From Candidatus Methanogaster sp. UBA203 (lineage in GTDB: Archaea > Halobacteriota > Methanosarcinia > Methanosarcinales > Methanogasteraceae): DNA of 15,391 nt. A program made the translations under genes and the position numbers. Each line of letters begins with the position of its first letter. Within the stretch, counting starts at the first letter, position 1. Below the pieces are notes generated by a model. The model ran no database searches. It was not told the origin of the DNA and saw nothing but the letters and a program-made list of their open reading frames with translations. Below are positions 6,321-12,904 of the stretch, piece after piece. Location of the stretch: assembly GCA_002503595.1 (NCBI GenBank), contig DASC01000133.1, positions 993 to 16,383 of the forward strand, given 5' to 3'.

Positions 6321-7346
6321 TCACGTTACGCGTGTCTGGATCGTGGACGGCGCGGACTCGTGCTCGCGCAGATGCGCTACCGCAGCCAAAGTTGCGACCC
6401 TTCCCTGTGGCGTCCGCTTGACAAACCCGATCTGTATCAGATACGGCTCTACAACGTCCTCTATCGTCCGCACCTCCTCGCCAACAGCGATTGCGATATT
6501 CTTGACGCCGACAGGTCCGCAATCGAAATCATCGATGATCATGGCAAGAATCGTCCGGTCAAGCTCATCCAGTCCCTTCTCATCGATCTTGAGCATCGAG
6601 AGTGCGGAATCGACGACTGCCTCTGTGATCACACCATCTGCCATCACCTGCGCATAATCACGGACACGGCGGAGAATCCGGTTCGCAATCCGCGGAGTGC
6701 CTCTCGACCGGTTCGCAATCTCTCTCGCGCCGTTCTGCTCGATCTTGATTCCAAACACCCCCGAAGATCTTAGAACGATCTCTGTCAGCGTATCAGGCGG
6801 ATAGAAGTTCAGCCGGTTGACGACACCGAAACGATCCCTGAGAGGGGAACTGATAAGTCCTGTTCTCGTAGTTGCGCCGATGAGCGTGAATGGCGAGAGG
6901 TTCAGGCGGACAGAGCGTGCACTTGCACCCTCGCCAATCATCACATCGATCGCAAAGTCCTCCATCGCCGAATACAGGGTCTCTTCCACGATCTGGTTTA
7001 GTCGGTGTATCTCATCGATGAATAAAACATCCTTCGCGCCTAAATTCGTGAGAATTGAGGCAAGATCGCCTGGTCGCTCAAGAACCGGTCCCGTCGTCGC
7101 TCGAATCGCAACTCCGAGTTCGGAAGCGACGATGTGCGCAAGCGTCGTCTTCCCAAGCCCCGGAGGACCTGAGAATAGGATATGGTCGAGAGGTTCCCCG
7201 CGCTGTTTCGCAGCCGTTATAAAGATCTGCAACTGTCTTTTTAGTTCAGTCTGCCCTACGAACTCATCGAACGTATCCGGTCGAATCTGTGGATCGGATA
7301 TCCTCTCTTTCTCTGTTTTTTCCGGCGAAAGGATTTTTTCTGGCAT
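6321..7346 (-). CDS. ruvB: bacterial-type Holliday junction branch-migration helicase RuvB
   Basis: RuvB is the AAA+ motor that, with RuvA in bacteria, drives branch migration of Holliday junctions. Numbering from the longer form starting at 7379, it shows Walker A GPPGLGKTT (71-79), Walker B VLFIDEIH (118-125), sensor 1 GATTRTG (168-174) and the arginine finger region LRDRFG (180-185). Sensor 2 is RGTPRIANRILRRVRDYAQV (226-245), and the winged-helix tail is GFVKRTPQGRVAT (318-330). These are signatures of bacterial RuvB, not of the archaeal/eukaryal TIP49 relatives. The start at 7346 gives 341 residues, close to the bacterial length. It has GGAG 9 bases upstream and agrees with the TATA box at 7390-7399; an upstream ATG at 7379 is possible. 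No ruvA or ruvC is in the window. Confidence 0.93.
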   Translation of the reverse strand: MPEKILSPEKTEKERISDPQIRPDTFDEFVGQTELKRQLQIFITAAKQRGEPLDHILFSGPPGLGKTTLAHIVASELGVAIRATTGPVLERPGDLASILTNLGAKDVLFIDEIHRLNQIVEETLYSAMEDFAIDVMIGEGASARSVRLNLSPFTLIGATTRTGLISSPLRDRFGVVNRLNFYPPDTLTEIVLRSSGVFGIKIEQNGAREIANRSRGTPRIANRILRRVRDYAQVMADGVITEAVVDSALSMLKIDEKGLDELDRTILAMIIDDFDCGPVGVKNIAIAVGEEVRTIEDVVEPYLIQIGFVKRTPQGRVATLAAVAHLREHESAPSTIQTRVT

Positions 7347-7389
7347 GGTCAGTGGCTCCGGGGTCTGCGGCAGAATCATATTACCCCGG

Positions 7390-7399
7390 TTATATCTTA
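7390..7399 (-). promoter_or_regulatory. TATA box for ruvB
   Basis: TAAGATATAA on the minus strand is centred near 7394, predicting transcription from about 7368. That point is downstream of the first possible ATG (7379) and upstream of the ATG at 7346 with its GGAG. This is the main reason for preferring the shorter RuvB. Confidence 0.4.
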
Positions 7400-7483
7400 T
7401 CTGTTTTAACTTAAAGAATGAGGTGTAGGGGGCGCAGAAATCCTCGCATTTTTAATGTGTGGATGAATGCACCCCACACATCC

Positions 7484-7511
7484 TTTAACGAAACGTTTAA
7501 GTATCGTTAAA
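7484..7511 (+). promoter_or_regulatory. tnpB promoter with a perfect inverted repeat around its TATA box
   Basis: TTTAACGA (7484-7491) and TCGTTAAA (7504-7511) form an exact 8-base inverted repeat with a 12-base spacer. Inside and at the right side lies TTTAAGTA (7496-7503), a TATA-like element centred about 25-28 bases before the ATGs at 7524 and 7527. A protein bound to this dyad would cover the TATA box, so the dyad looks like an operator. It could also be part of the left-end structure of the element. Confidence 0.45.
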
Positions 7512-7523
7512 ATAGATAGTAAC

Positions 7524-8690
7524 ATGATGCTGATAGCATACAAATACCGGATGTATCCGGATGAGGAGCAAAGAGAAATGTTTCTCAAACATATTGGAGC
7601 GTGCCGCTTTGTATACAACCTATCGCTTGAACAGAAGATCAAAACATACGAGACTGATAAAAACACCTTACCATGCTACGATCTAAATGCTATGCTGCCA
7701 GACCTAAAAAAAGAGTTTGAATGGCTCAAAGAAGTCAATTCACAGTCGTTACAACAAACAAATAGAAATCTCGATTCGGCATTCAAACGGTTTTTCAGAG
7801 AAAAGAAAGGGTTTCCAAAGTTCAAGTCAAGAAAGAAACCCTTACAAACATTCAGTATACCACAAAACTATATAGTAGATTTTGATAACAACCGGGTAAA
7901 ACTCCCTAAAATCGGGTGGATCAAAACAAAGTTGAGTAAGACGTTTGAAGGAATCTCAAAGACTGCAACAGTCTCAATGACTGCAACTGGTAAGTTTTTC
8001 ATAAGCATACTGGTGGAAGATGGTAAAGAAACACCAGAAAAAGAATCATTCGGATATGACAGCACCATAGGACTTGATGTAGGTATAACAGACTTTGTAA
8101 CAATGTCAGACGGTACTAAAACCGACAATCCCAAGTTTTTGAGAGCTTCTATCGGGCGGTTGAAGGTACTACAAAGAAGAGTAAGCCGGAAAAAGAAGGG
8201 ATCGAAAAACCGAGACAAGGCAAAGTATCAGGTAGCAAAGCAACACGAAAAGATCATGAACCAGCGCAAAGACTTTCTACATAAAGTATCAAGTAAAATA
8301 GTAAGCGAGAACCAAGCAATTGCTATAGGAACTCTCAACGTGACTGGTATGATGAAAAACCATTGCCTTGCGCAAGCGATTGGTGATGTGTCGTGGAGTG
8401 AGTTTTTCAGACAACTCGAATATAAGTGTGAGTGGTATGGAAAAACTCTGTTGAGGATCGGGCGGTTTGAACCATCCTCAAAGATATGCAGCGTTTGTGG
8501 ATCGACCAATAACGATCTAAAACTCTCGGATCGAGAATGGACTTGCGCAGGATGTGGCACACTCCATGATCGAGATGTAAACGCAAGCATCAATATCAAA
8601 AAATTCGCCCTTCAGGATCAAAACCTGATTGGTGTGATAGCACCGGTGGACAGCCGGGGTGAGCCTGGTGGAGATGTCATCGATGGATGA
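7524..8690 (+). CDS. tnpB: TnpB RNA-guided nuclease homologue with RuvC-II Glu replaced by Gly
   Basis: TnpB uses an omega RNA from the element's right end to cut DNA and is the ancestor of Cas12. This 388-residue protein is full length. It has the N-terminal LIAYKYRMYPDEEQ, the helical RNA-binding region, and the split RuvC domain with a zinc finger (C322, C325, C341, C344). RuvC-I IGLDVGITD carries D185 and RuvC-III HDRDVNASINI carries D351. RuvC-II reads AIAIGTLNVTGM: G269 stands where a catalytic Glu (ETLNV or EDLNV) is normal. The codon is GGA, one base from GAA. By spacing these positions correspond to D191, E278 and D361 of ISDra2 TnpB. The enzyme is therefore predicted to bind without cutting, unless another acidic residue substitutes. 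The start at 7524 (or 7527) fits the family N-terminus and the TATA distance; an in-frame ATG at 7467 lies upstream of the promoter. Confidence 0.93.
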   Translation: MMLIAYKYRMYPDEEQREMFLKHIGACRFVYNLSLEQKIKTYETDKNTLPCYDLNAMLPDLKKEFEWLKEVNSQSLQQTNRNLDSAFKRFFREKKGFPKFKSRKKPLQTFSIPQNYIVDFDNNRVKLPKIGWIKTKLSKTFEGISKTATVSMTATGKFFISILVEDGKETPEKESFGYDSTIGLDVGITDFVTMSDGTKTDNPKFLRASIGRLKVLQRRVSRKKKGSKNRDKAKYQVAKQHEKIMNQRKDFLHKVSSKIVSENQAIAIGTLNVTGMMKNHCLAQAIGDVSWSEFFRQLEYKCEWYGKTLLRIGRFEPSSKICSVCGSTNNDLKLSDREWTCAGCGTLHDRDVNASINIKKFALQDQNLIGVIAPVDSRGEPGGDVIDG

Positions 8691-8740
8691 ATCAATGAAT
8701 CAGGAAGGATTCCTCGCTCTTCAGAGCGGGGGGGATGTCA
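8600..8740 (+). ncRNA. putative omega RNA overlapping the tnpB 3' end and right end
   Basis: In this family the guide RNA is transcribed from the 3' end of tnpB through the right end, and its guide is the sequence just beyond the element. Here the last tnpB codons are followed by a hairpin at 8712-8731 (CCTCGCTCT pairing with AGAGCGGGG, one G-U pair) and a G-rich tail ending in GATGTCA. If the end is at 8740, the guide would start with AATATCCGAT. The 5' limit is not visible and is only estimated. Confidence 0.45.
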
Positions 8741-8781
8741 AATATCCGATTCGTGACGCAGTCGCGCAGGTAAATCATTAA

Positions 8782-9525
8782 ATGTCGCACAGCATAACCA
8801 TCATCATGTATCTGCATCCGAATCTTGCGTGGGCGATCACCGGTGCCGGACACCATCTGATAGAGAGCTTTGATGCGTTTAAAAGAGTGAAAGAGGAGAA
8901 CCCGGAGATCCGGATCACCATCTTTGCATCGCAATCAGCAGAAGAGGTTCTGCGGATGTACGGATTGTTCGATGAACTTGCGACCATCGCGGGCGGGGAT
9001 TATCTCGAAGAGGTTTTTTTAGAGAGCGAACAGGGCAGGAGTTCTCCAAAGGTTGGCAGATTTCTCTTGAATAAGTACGATGCCCTCTTTGTCACGCCAG
9101 CGACCTCAAACACCGTTGCAAAGATCGTGCACGGCATAGCAGACTCGCTGCCAACGAATGCGGTTGCGCAGGCGGTAAAAGGCGACGTTCCGGTCTATAT
9201 CGTGCCTGTGGACATCGAGGGCACGATCCGGTCGAAGATGCCGTATACGATCGACCGCGAGGTATGTGCCAGGCACCATTGCGATATCTGCACCCCTGAG
9301 GTTGTGTGCCCCAACCGCGCGATCGATTCACAGATCGATCTCTTGAAGTGTGATGGCTGCGGCGTGTGCGCTCCTGCCTGTCCGCACGGCGCAATCCGCG
9401 GCGGATACGCTGAACTCAAGGTGCGGGATGTTGATATGCGAAACACGGCAGAACTTGCAGAGATGGAGGGAATCGAGGTGCTCAGGAATCCGGTGGATGT
9501 GGTTTCCGTCGTTTCCGGCATGTAA
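8782..9525 (+). CDS. dmrX: iron-sulfur archaeoflavoprotein, probable dihydromethanopterin reductase (acceptor)
   Basis: This 247-residue protein has an N-terminal flavoprotein fold and C-terminal ferredoxin motifs. The opening LAWAITGAGHHL (15-26) and TPATSNTVAKIVHGIADSLPTNA (105-127) are the FMN-binding segments of the archaeoflavoprotein/MJ0208 family. Cluster 1 is C162, C167, C170 and C176, with unusual spacing. Cluster 2 is the classic C190-x2-C193-x2-C196-x3-C200. This layout matches the Methanosarcina mazei iron-sulfur flavoprotein that reduces dihydromethanopterin to the tetrahydro form, the last step of that C1-carrier's synthesis. The exact activity is inferred from domain layout only, and another flavin electron-transfer role is possible. 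The start at 8782 is chosen for length; ATG at 8806 is an alternative. A weak TATA-like AAATATC at 8740-8746 lies right at the IS end. Confidence 0.72.
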   Translation: MSHSITIIMYLHPNLAWAITGAGHHLIESFDAFKRVKEENPEIRITIFASQSAEEVLRMYGLFDELATIAGGDYLEEVFLESEQGRSSPKVGRFLLNKYDALFVTPATSNTVAKIVHGIADSLPTNAVAQAVKGDVPVYIVPVDIEGTIRSKMPYTIDREVCARHHCDICTPEVVCPNRAIDSQIDLLKCDGCGVCAPACPHGAIRGGYAELKVRDVDMRNTAELAEMEGIEVLRNPVDVVSVVSGM

Positions 9526-9570
9526 ACCGGAAAACGAATATACTCGAGTAACGTGTGGCAAACAGATAAC

Positions 9571-9677
9571 CCACAATCTGTGTAATCTGTGTAAATCAGT
9601 GGCTGACAAGAGTTTTTAGCCACTGACTGCGACAGCAGCGGCGAAGCCATTAACACGGATTTCGCTGATTTTATCCA
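9571..9677. repeat. decayed palindromic repeat (ATCTGTGTAATCTGTG type) with an internal hairpin
   Basis: The left arm repeats AATCTGTGT in tandem at 9576-9593. The right arm at 9649-9677 contains TTAACACGGATTTCGCTGAT, which resembles its inverted form with several changes. Between them TCAGTGGCT (9596-9604) and AGCCACTGA (9618-9626) make a perfect 9-base stem with a 13-base loop. The sequence resembles the repeats at 4502-4563 and 13012-13051 and may act as a transcription end for the upstream flavoprotein gene. Confidence 0.6.
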
Positions 9678-9747
9678 CAAGTTCTTGAGCATGTACTGGA
9701 AAACTACTTGACACGGTTCAGGATGAATTTGTAACGCTGAAAAAGAT

Positions 9748-9755
9748 TTTTATCC
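9748..9755 (+). promoter_or_regulatory. TATA box for the glycosylase gene
   Basis: TTTTTATC is preceded by an A-rich BRE-like stretch (GAAAAAGA) and centred about 30 bases before the ATG at 9782. It predicts an mRNA with a leader of a few bases at most. No Shine-Dalgarno sequence precedes the ATG. Confidence 0.45.
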
Positions 9756-9781
9756 GATCGGACACCAGAATCAACGATAGA

Positions 9782-10396
9782 ATGCCGGACCAGATGCTCG
9801 ATTTATACCACCTTCTGCTCGCAGAATTCGGACCCCAGTACTGGTGGCCCGCGGAAACCGAGTTCGAGGTGATCGTGGGCGCGCTGCTGACCCAGCAGAC
9901 CCGGTGGGAGAGTGTTGAGCAAGCGATTGCGAACCTGAAGGATCGGTCGCTGCTGACGCCAGCGGCTCTCGCAGACGCTGATCAGGGCACAATCGAGGAG
10001 TGTATCCGGTGTACCGGATTTTACAGGCAGAAGGCAGAGCGGTTGCGATTGTTATCGCAGTATTTTGATCATAACGGGATAACCGGAATCCTTGAAATGC
10101 CGGTCGATGAACTCAGGAGAGAACTTCTCTCACTGAAAGGGGTCGGACCCGAGACCGCTGACAGCATCATCCTGTATGCTGCGCACAAGCCAATCTTTGT
10201 GATCGATGCATACACAAAAAGGATCTGCGAGTGCATCGGAGTTACAGGTGGATACGAGACACTGCAGAGACACTTCGAGGACTCGCTACCACGGGACACG
10301 CATCTCTACCAGGAGTTTCATGCACTGATCGTTCTGTACGGAAAACAGTACTGCACAAGGAAGCGGTGCGACGAGTGCATCATCGCGAGAGTATAG
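9782..10396 (+). CDS. endonuclease III / MagIII-like HhH-GPD DNA glycosylase
   Basis: This 204-residue protein belongs to the helix-hairpin-helix base-excision glycosylases. The hairpin is LLSLKGVGPETADSIILYA (115-133), followed by VIDAYTKRI, whose D142 is the conserved catalytic Asp. Where endonuclease III has the lyase Lys (G-x-K-TA), this protein has Glu in GPETADS. That GxESAD-like form is typical of MagIII-type 3-methyladenine glycosylases, which act without strand cutting. The N-terminal LLTQQTRWESVEQAIANL also fits. The cluster region is reduced: C191, C196 and C199 are present with shortened spacing. The fourth Cys expected after x5 is absent because the protein stops at V204, so an intact [4Fe-4S] cluster is doubtful. 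The 3' end overlaps the convergent yhbY-like gene by 17 bases. The substrate is not certain. Confidence 0.82.
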   Translation: MPDQMLDLYHLLLAEFGPQYWWPAETEFEVIVGALLTQQTRWESVEQAIANLKDRSLLTPAALADADQGTIEECIRCTGFYRQKAERLRLLSQYFDHNGITGILEMPVDELRRELLSLKGVGPETADSIILYAAHKPIFVIDAYTKRICECIGVTGGYETLQRHFEDSLPRDTHLYQEFHALIVLYGKQYCTRKRCDECIIARV

Positions 10397-10616
10397 CAGT
10401 ACGCCCGCGTACATCTTCGACATTAAATCCGGTTCTCGATGCAACCTCGCTGGCAGTCTCGGTTGCGCTTGCCGGAGCGTTCCGAAGGATCCTTATCTTG
10501 ATCTCATTCTTCCCCTTCATCTGCTCCCTGATCTCGCTTACGACCTGGTCTGTAACCCCACTTTTCCCGATGTTGATGAGCGGTTTCATGGTCAATGGTT
10601 TCACGTCTTTATTCAT
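10380..10616 (-). CDS. YhbY/CRM-domain RNA-binding protein
   Basis: A 78-residue single CRM domain. The GxxG-type motif in PLINIGKSGVTDQVVSEIREQMKGKNEIKIRIL (residues 12-44) matches the RNA-binding face of the family, and the rest (ASATETASEVASRTGFNVEDVRGRTAILSR) completes the IF3-C-like fold. Relatives bind pre-rRNA or ribosomal subunits; the archaeal role is not settled. Its ATG overlaps the stop of the Roadblock gene (ATGA, 10613-10616), so its translation is coupled to the signalling operon upstream. Its 3' end overlaps the convergent glycosylase gene by 17 bases, leaving no room for a terminator between them. Confidence 0.85.
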   Translation of the reverse strand: MNKDVKPLTMKPLINIGKSGVTDQVVSEIREQMKGKNEIKIRILRNAPASATETASEVASRTGFNVEDVRGRTAILSR

Positions 10617-10984
10617 ATCAATTTCCCGATCTTTTCGGCGGCTTTCACCATCTCAACGAGAACCAGGCCAAGTCCTGCTTCCGGTGCGGTCATCACCACA
10701 AGGAGCGCCTTTGGACCTGCGCCCATGCATATCAACTTCCCGCCGTCGGATTCCACGATCACACGGTTCGGTATGCCCTTATCGAGTTCGGTTGCCGCGG
10801 TCTCTGCTGCACCGAGCATCGTTGCTGACATCGCGACAAACGTCTCCGGATCTCCCATGTTGTGCATATCCGCGTTCATGAGAAGACCGTCCCTCGTTGC
10901 CACCGCGCTCGCCTCGACATCACCAATCTTCCCGAGATCGGCGAGCACTTTCCCAAGCATCTCCGATGTCGATGATGCCGACAT
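10613..10984 (-). CDS. Roadblock/LC7-domain protein, probable regulator of the adjacent GTPase
   Basis: A 123-residue Roadblock/LC7 protein. The diagnostic segments are VEASAVATRDGLLM (23-36), a central helix (ETFVAMSATMLGAAETAATEL), NRVIVESDGGKLICMGAG (73-90) and ALLVVMTAPEAGLGLVLVEMVKAAEKI (93-119). Such proteins form dimers that bind small Ras-like GTPases, as MglB does with MglA and CvnB with CvnD. The partner is almost certainly the GTPase fusion whose stop lies one base upstream. GGAGGTG sits 7 bases before the ATG, the strongest ribosome site in this operon, suggesting that Roadblock may be made in excess over the GTPase. Whether it acts as a GAP, an exchange factor or a scaffold cannot be read from sequence. 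Confidence 0.9.
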   Translation of the reverse strand: MSASSTSEMLGKVLADLGKIGDVEASAVATRDGLLMNADMHNMGDPETFVAMSATMLGAAETAATELDKGIPNRVIVESDGGKLICMGAGPKALLVVMTAPEAGLGLVLVEMVKAAEKIGKLI

Positions 10985-10985
10985 T

Positions 10986-12158
10986 TTACCCCACCTCCAT
11001 AACCATATCGATCAACGTCTCGAATGCCTCAAAGACGCCCTCGCCAGTGGTTGCGACCGCTGGCATGACCGGAATGGTCTCTGGCATATCGAGCTGCCCC
11101 AGGATATCTTCCGGCGTAAGCGCGCCATCACAGTCCTGCTTGTTTGCGACGATCACAACCGGCAGCCCAAACGACCTGGTGATCTCGAGCATCTGCCTGC
11201 CGCGTGCGAAGTCCTCGGCTCTGGTCGAGTCCAGAACAAGGAAGACGCCCATCGCCTCTCCGCTGATCAGTTTTATGATCGGATCGAACCGCGCCTGGCC
11301 TGGAGTTCCGAAGATATCGGCAGCAAATCCTTTGTGATCCACATGTCCGTGATCTAGCGCTATGGTTGTGCCGAGCCGATCCACAGATACCGCTCTGGTC
11401 GAGAGCGCATGCACAAACGTGGATTTGCCCGCGTCAAACGGTCCTGTGACCAGAATCTTTGGGATGTACGCACGTACGCCGCCCGGCTTTAAAACCTTGA
11501 ATAATACGCACTTCCGGACTGCATCGGTCCAGTTCGCCTTCAACACTCCAAAATACTGCCCAAAAATAACGTTTCCCGCAATCCCGCCAACAAAAATGGT
11601 AGAATCACAAACATCTTCCTTTATGGATAGTAACGTGTCATCTGAATATGGCCATGCCGTAAAATTGTAGATCATCGCATGGTCATAGAGCATTGCATAC
11701 TGGTTCCACTCCTCAATGGCATCGAGTGTTTCTGACTCTCCGCACAGGTCCATAATCGTCGAGAGCGATTCGAATACGATAACGCCAGGTTCACGCAGGT
11801 CCTCCATCGCATTCTTGACGCACTGTGTCAGACTTCTGGTATCTTCGGGGTCAGCCACGACATACCGTTCATGCGAATCCGCGCCGATTAATCCGGAGAA
11901 CGCATCGATGATGGCGAATCGATCTCCGTACTCGTCGGTATCCCATCCAAACTCGCTGAACTGTTCCCTGATCCTGTGCGGCTCGGTACTCGATGCGACG
12001 TAAACACCACTCATTCCGTTTGATATGCTATGGCACAGGCTTTGCATCCCGAATACGGTTCCCTCAACTCCGGGATACGCATAATACACAAGCGTTTTCC
12101 CTATAGGGACTCCACCATTCAGGTAATCGTCCAGTTTTGGTATTCCAGTCTCTATCAT
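10986..12158 (-). CDS. fusion of a degenerate KaiC/RecA-like domain and a COG2229-like small GTPase
   Basis: A 390-residue two-domain protein. Residues 1-230 follow the KaiC/RecA layout (TGIPKLDDYLNGGVPIGKTLVYY, then VIVFESLSTIMDL at the Walker B position). The P-loop position reads YPGVEGTVFG, without GKT, so normal ATP binding is doubtful. Residues 233-390 form a complete Ras-like GTPase. G1 is GPFDAGKST (239-247), a switch-I Thr lies at 264/265, and G3 is DIFGTPGQ (281-288). G4 is NKQD (339-342) and G5 is ATTGEG (369-374). The GTPGQ form of G3 is typical of the predicted GTPases of bacterial conservons (CvnD) and other COG2229 proteins. The RecA-like part might sense a ligand or bind the separate KaiC-like protein encoded 5 bases upstream. 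The function is unknown; the domains are clear. Confidence 0.88.
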   Translation of the reverse strand: MIETGIPKLDDYLNGGVPIGKTLVYYAYPGVEGTVFGMQSLCHSISNGMSGVYVASSTEPHRIREQFSEFGWDTDEYGDRFAIIDAFSGLIGADSHERYVVADPEDTRSLTQCVKNAMEDLREPGVIVFESLSTIMDLCGESETLDAIEEWNQYAMLYDHAMIYNFTAWPYSDDTLLSIKEDVCDSTIFVGGIAGNVIFGQYFGVLKANWTDAVRKCVLFKVLKPGGVRAYIPKILVTGPFDAGKSTFVHALSTRAVSVDRLGTTIALDHGHVDHKGFAADIFGTPGQARFDPIIKLISGEAMGVFLVLDSTRAEDFARGRQMLEITRSFGLPVVIVANKQDCDGALTPEDILGQLDMPETIPVMPAVATTGEGVFEAFETLIDMVMEVG

Positions 12159-12163
12159 CTATG

Positions 12164-12856
12164 CTAACCCCGCAGCACAATATTCGCGCCATCGATCTCA
12201 TAGTCAAACCATGGCGTTGGTTTTGGAGTAAACCCGACAGCCCGTATCTGATAACCCTCCTCACTCTCCCTGATCTCGATCATGCCATCGAACAACTGTT
12301 TCAGCGTCACGATGGTCTTCTCATCATGCATCCCCTCCTCGATCACGTATATGCCAAGCGCATTTGCTGCCTTTATGCGACCTGTGAAGACATGCAGGAA
12401 CCGGAACACAGTCTGGAGGTTGGAATACATCAGGATCGTAGATAGCGAATTGATGCACAACCTTGTCTCCCGCAGATGCATCTCCATCCAGAAGTGCTCA
12501 AAGAACTGGCTGATCTTGACGCCGATGCCGGTGAGATCGACCGGACTTGACGCCATCTTGATATTATCGGTATCGGGTGCGCCAAATCCAAGAGTACGCG
12601 TGACACAGTCCACAATCCCGATACGGTCCATCGGGATGTCCAGATTGTAACGTTCGAACCACTCGAGCACGTTGTTTCCCGGCTCGCGCGTCGAAACGAT
12701 CACGGCAGCATTGGCATCGAGTAACCCCTGATATGCGATGATATTTGCGATATCGTCCTTCCCGCTAATGGGAGGTCCGATCATCATAATATTTGTACCG
12801 CTCTTTATGTCCCCTATCAATTCGTCCAGTCTGGAAATCCCGAGCTTGTATGTCAT
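12164..12856 (-). CDS. KaiC-like RecA-fold protein with degenerate Walker motifs
   Basis: A 230-residue RecA/KaiC-superfamily protein, first gene of the signalling operon. The opening YKLGISRLDELIGDIKSGTNIMMIGPPISGKDD has the family layout, but the P-loop is GPPISGKD, with Asp where Ser or Thr normally binds Mg-ATP. The Walker B strand reads LCINSLST, with Asn for the usual Asp. It may bind nucleotide weakly or serve as a scaffold. ArlH/FlaH is a known example of an unusual archaeal KaiC-like regulator; this protein is not identified as ArlH, and no archaellum genes are nearby. Start: a GTG at 12868 opens the frame, but ATG at 12856 is preferred. AGGTG lies 9 bases before it, the TATA box gives a 26-base leader, and MTYKLGI is a natural N-terminus. 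The fusion gene follows after 5 bases. Confidence 0.83.
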   Translation of the reverse strand: MTYKLGISRLDELIGDIKSGTNIMMIGPPISGKDDIANIIAYQGLLDANAAVIVSTREPGNNVLEWFERYNLDIPMDRIGIVDCVTRTLGFGAPDTDNIKMASSPVDLTGIGVKISQFFEHFWMEMHLRETRLCINSLSTILMYSNLQTVFRFLHVFTGRIKAANALGIYVIEEGMHDEKTIVTLKQLFDGMIEIRESEEGYQIRAVGFTPKPTPWFDYEIDGANIVLRG

Positions 12857-12904
12857 ATTAAACTGCACCTAATTCTTAACGTGTTCAATTCATTGTATGT
12901 TTTC

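Larger units (their letters stand above)
7455..8740 (+). mobile_element. IS200/IS605-type element carrying only tnpB
   Basis: The element has no tnpA. The left part contains an 8-base perfect hairpin, ATGTGTGG (7455-7462) with CCACACAT (7474-7481). The right part contains a hairpin at 8712-8731 followed by a G-run and GATGTCA near 8740, as is usual at the right ends of this family. There are no terminal inverted repeats, as expected for the group. The outer limits are estimates from these hairpins and could be off by a few tens of bases. The element sits between ruvB and the flavoprotein gene without breaking either. Confidence 0.7.
9527..9781. other. intergenic region between the flavoprotein and glycosylase genes
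   Basis: No gene is seen. It contains a palindromic repeat (9571-9677), a perfect 9-base hairpin within that repeat, and the promoter of the downstream glycosylase gene at its right end. The rest, 9678-9747, shows nothing I can name. Confidence 0.6.
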
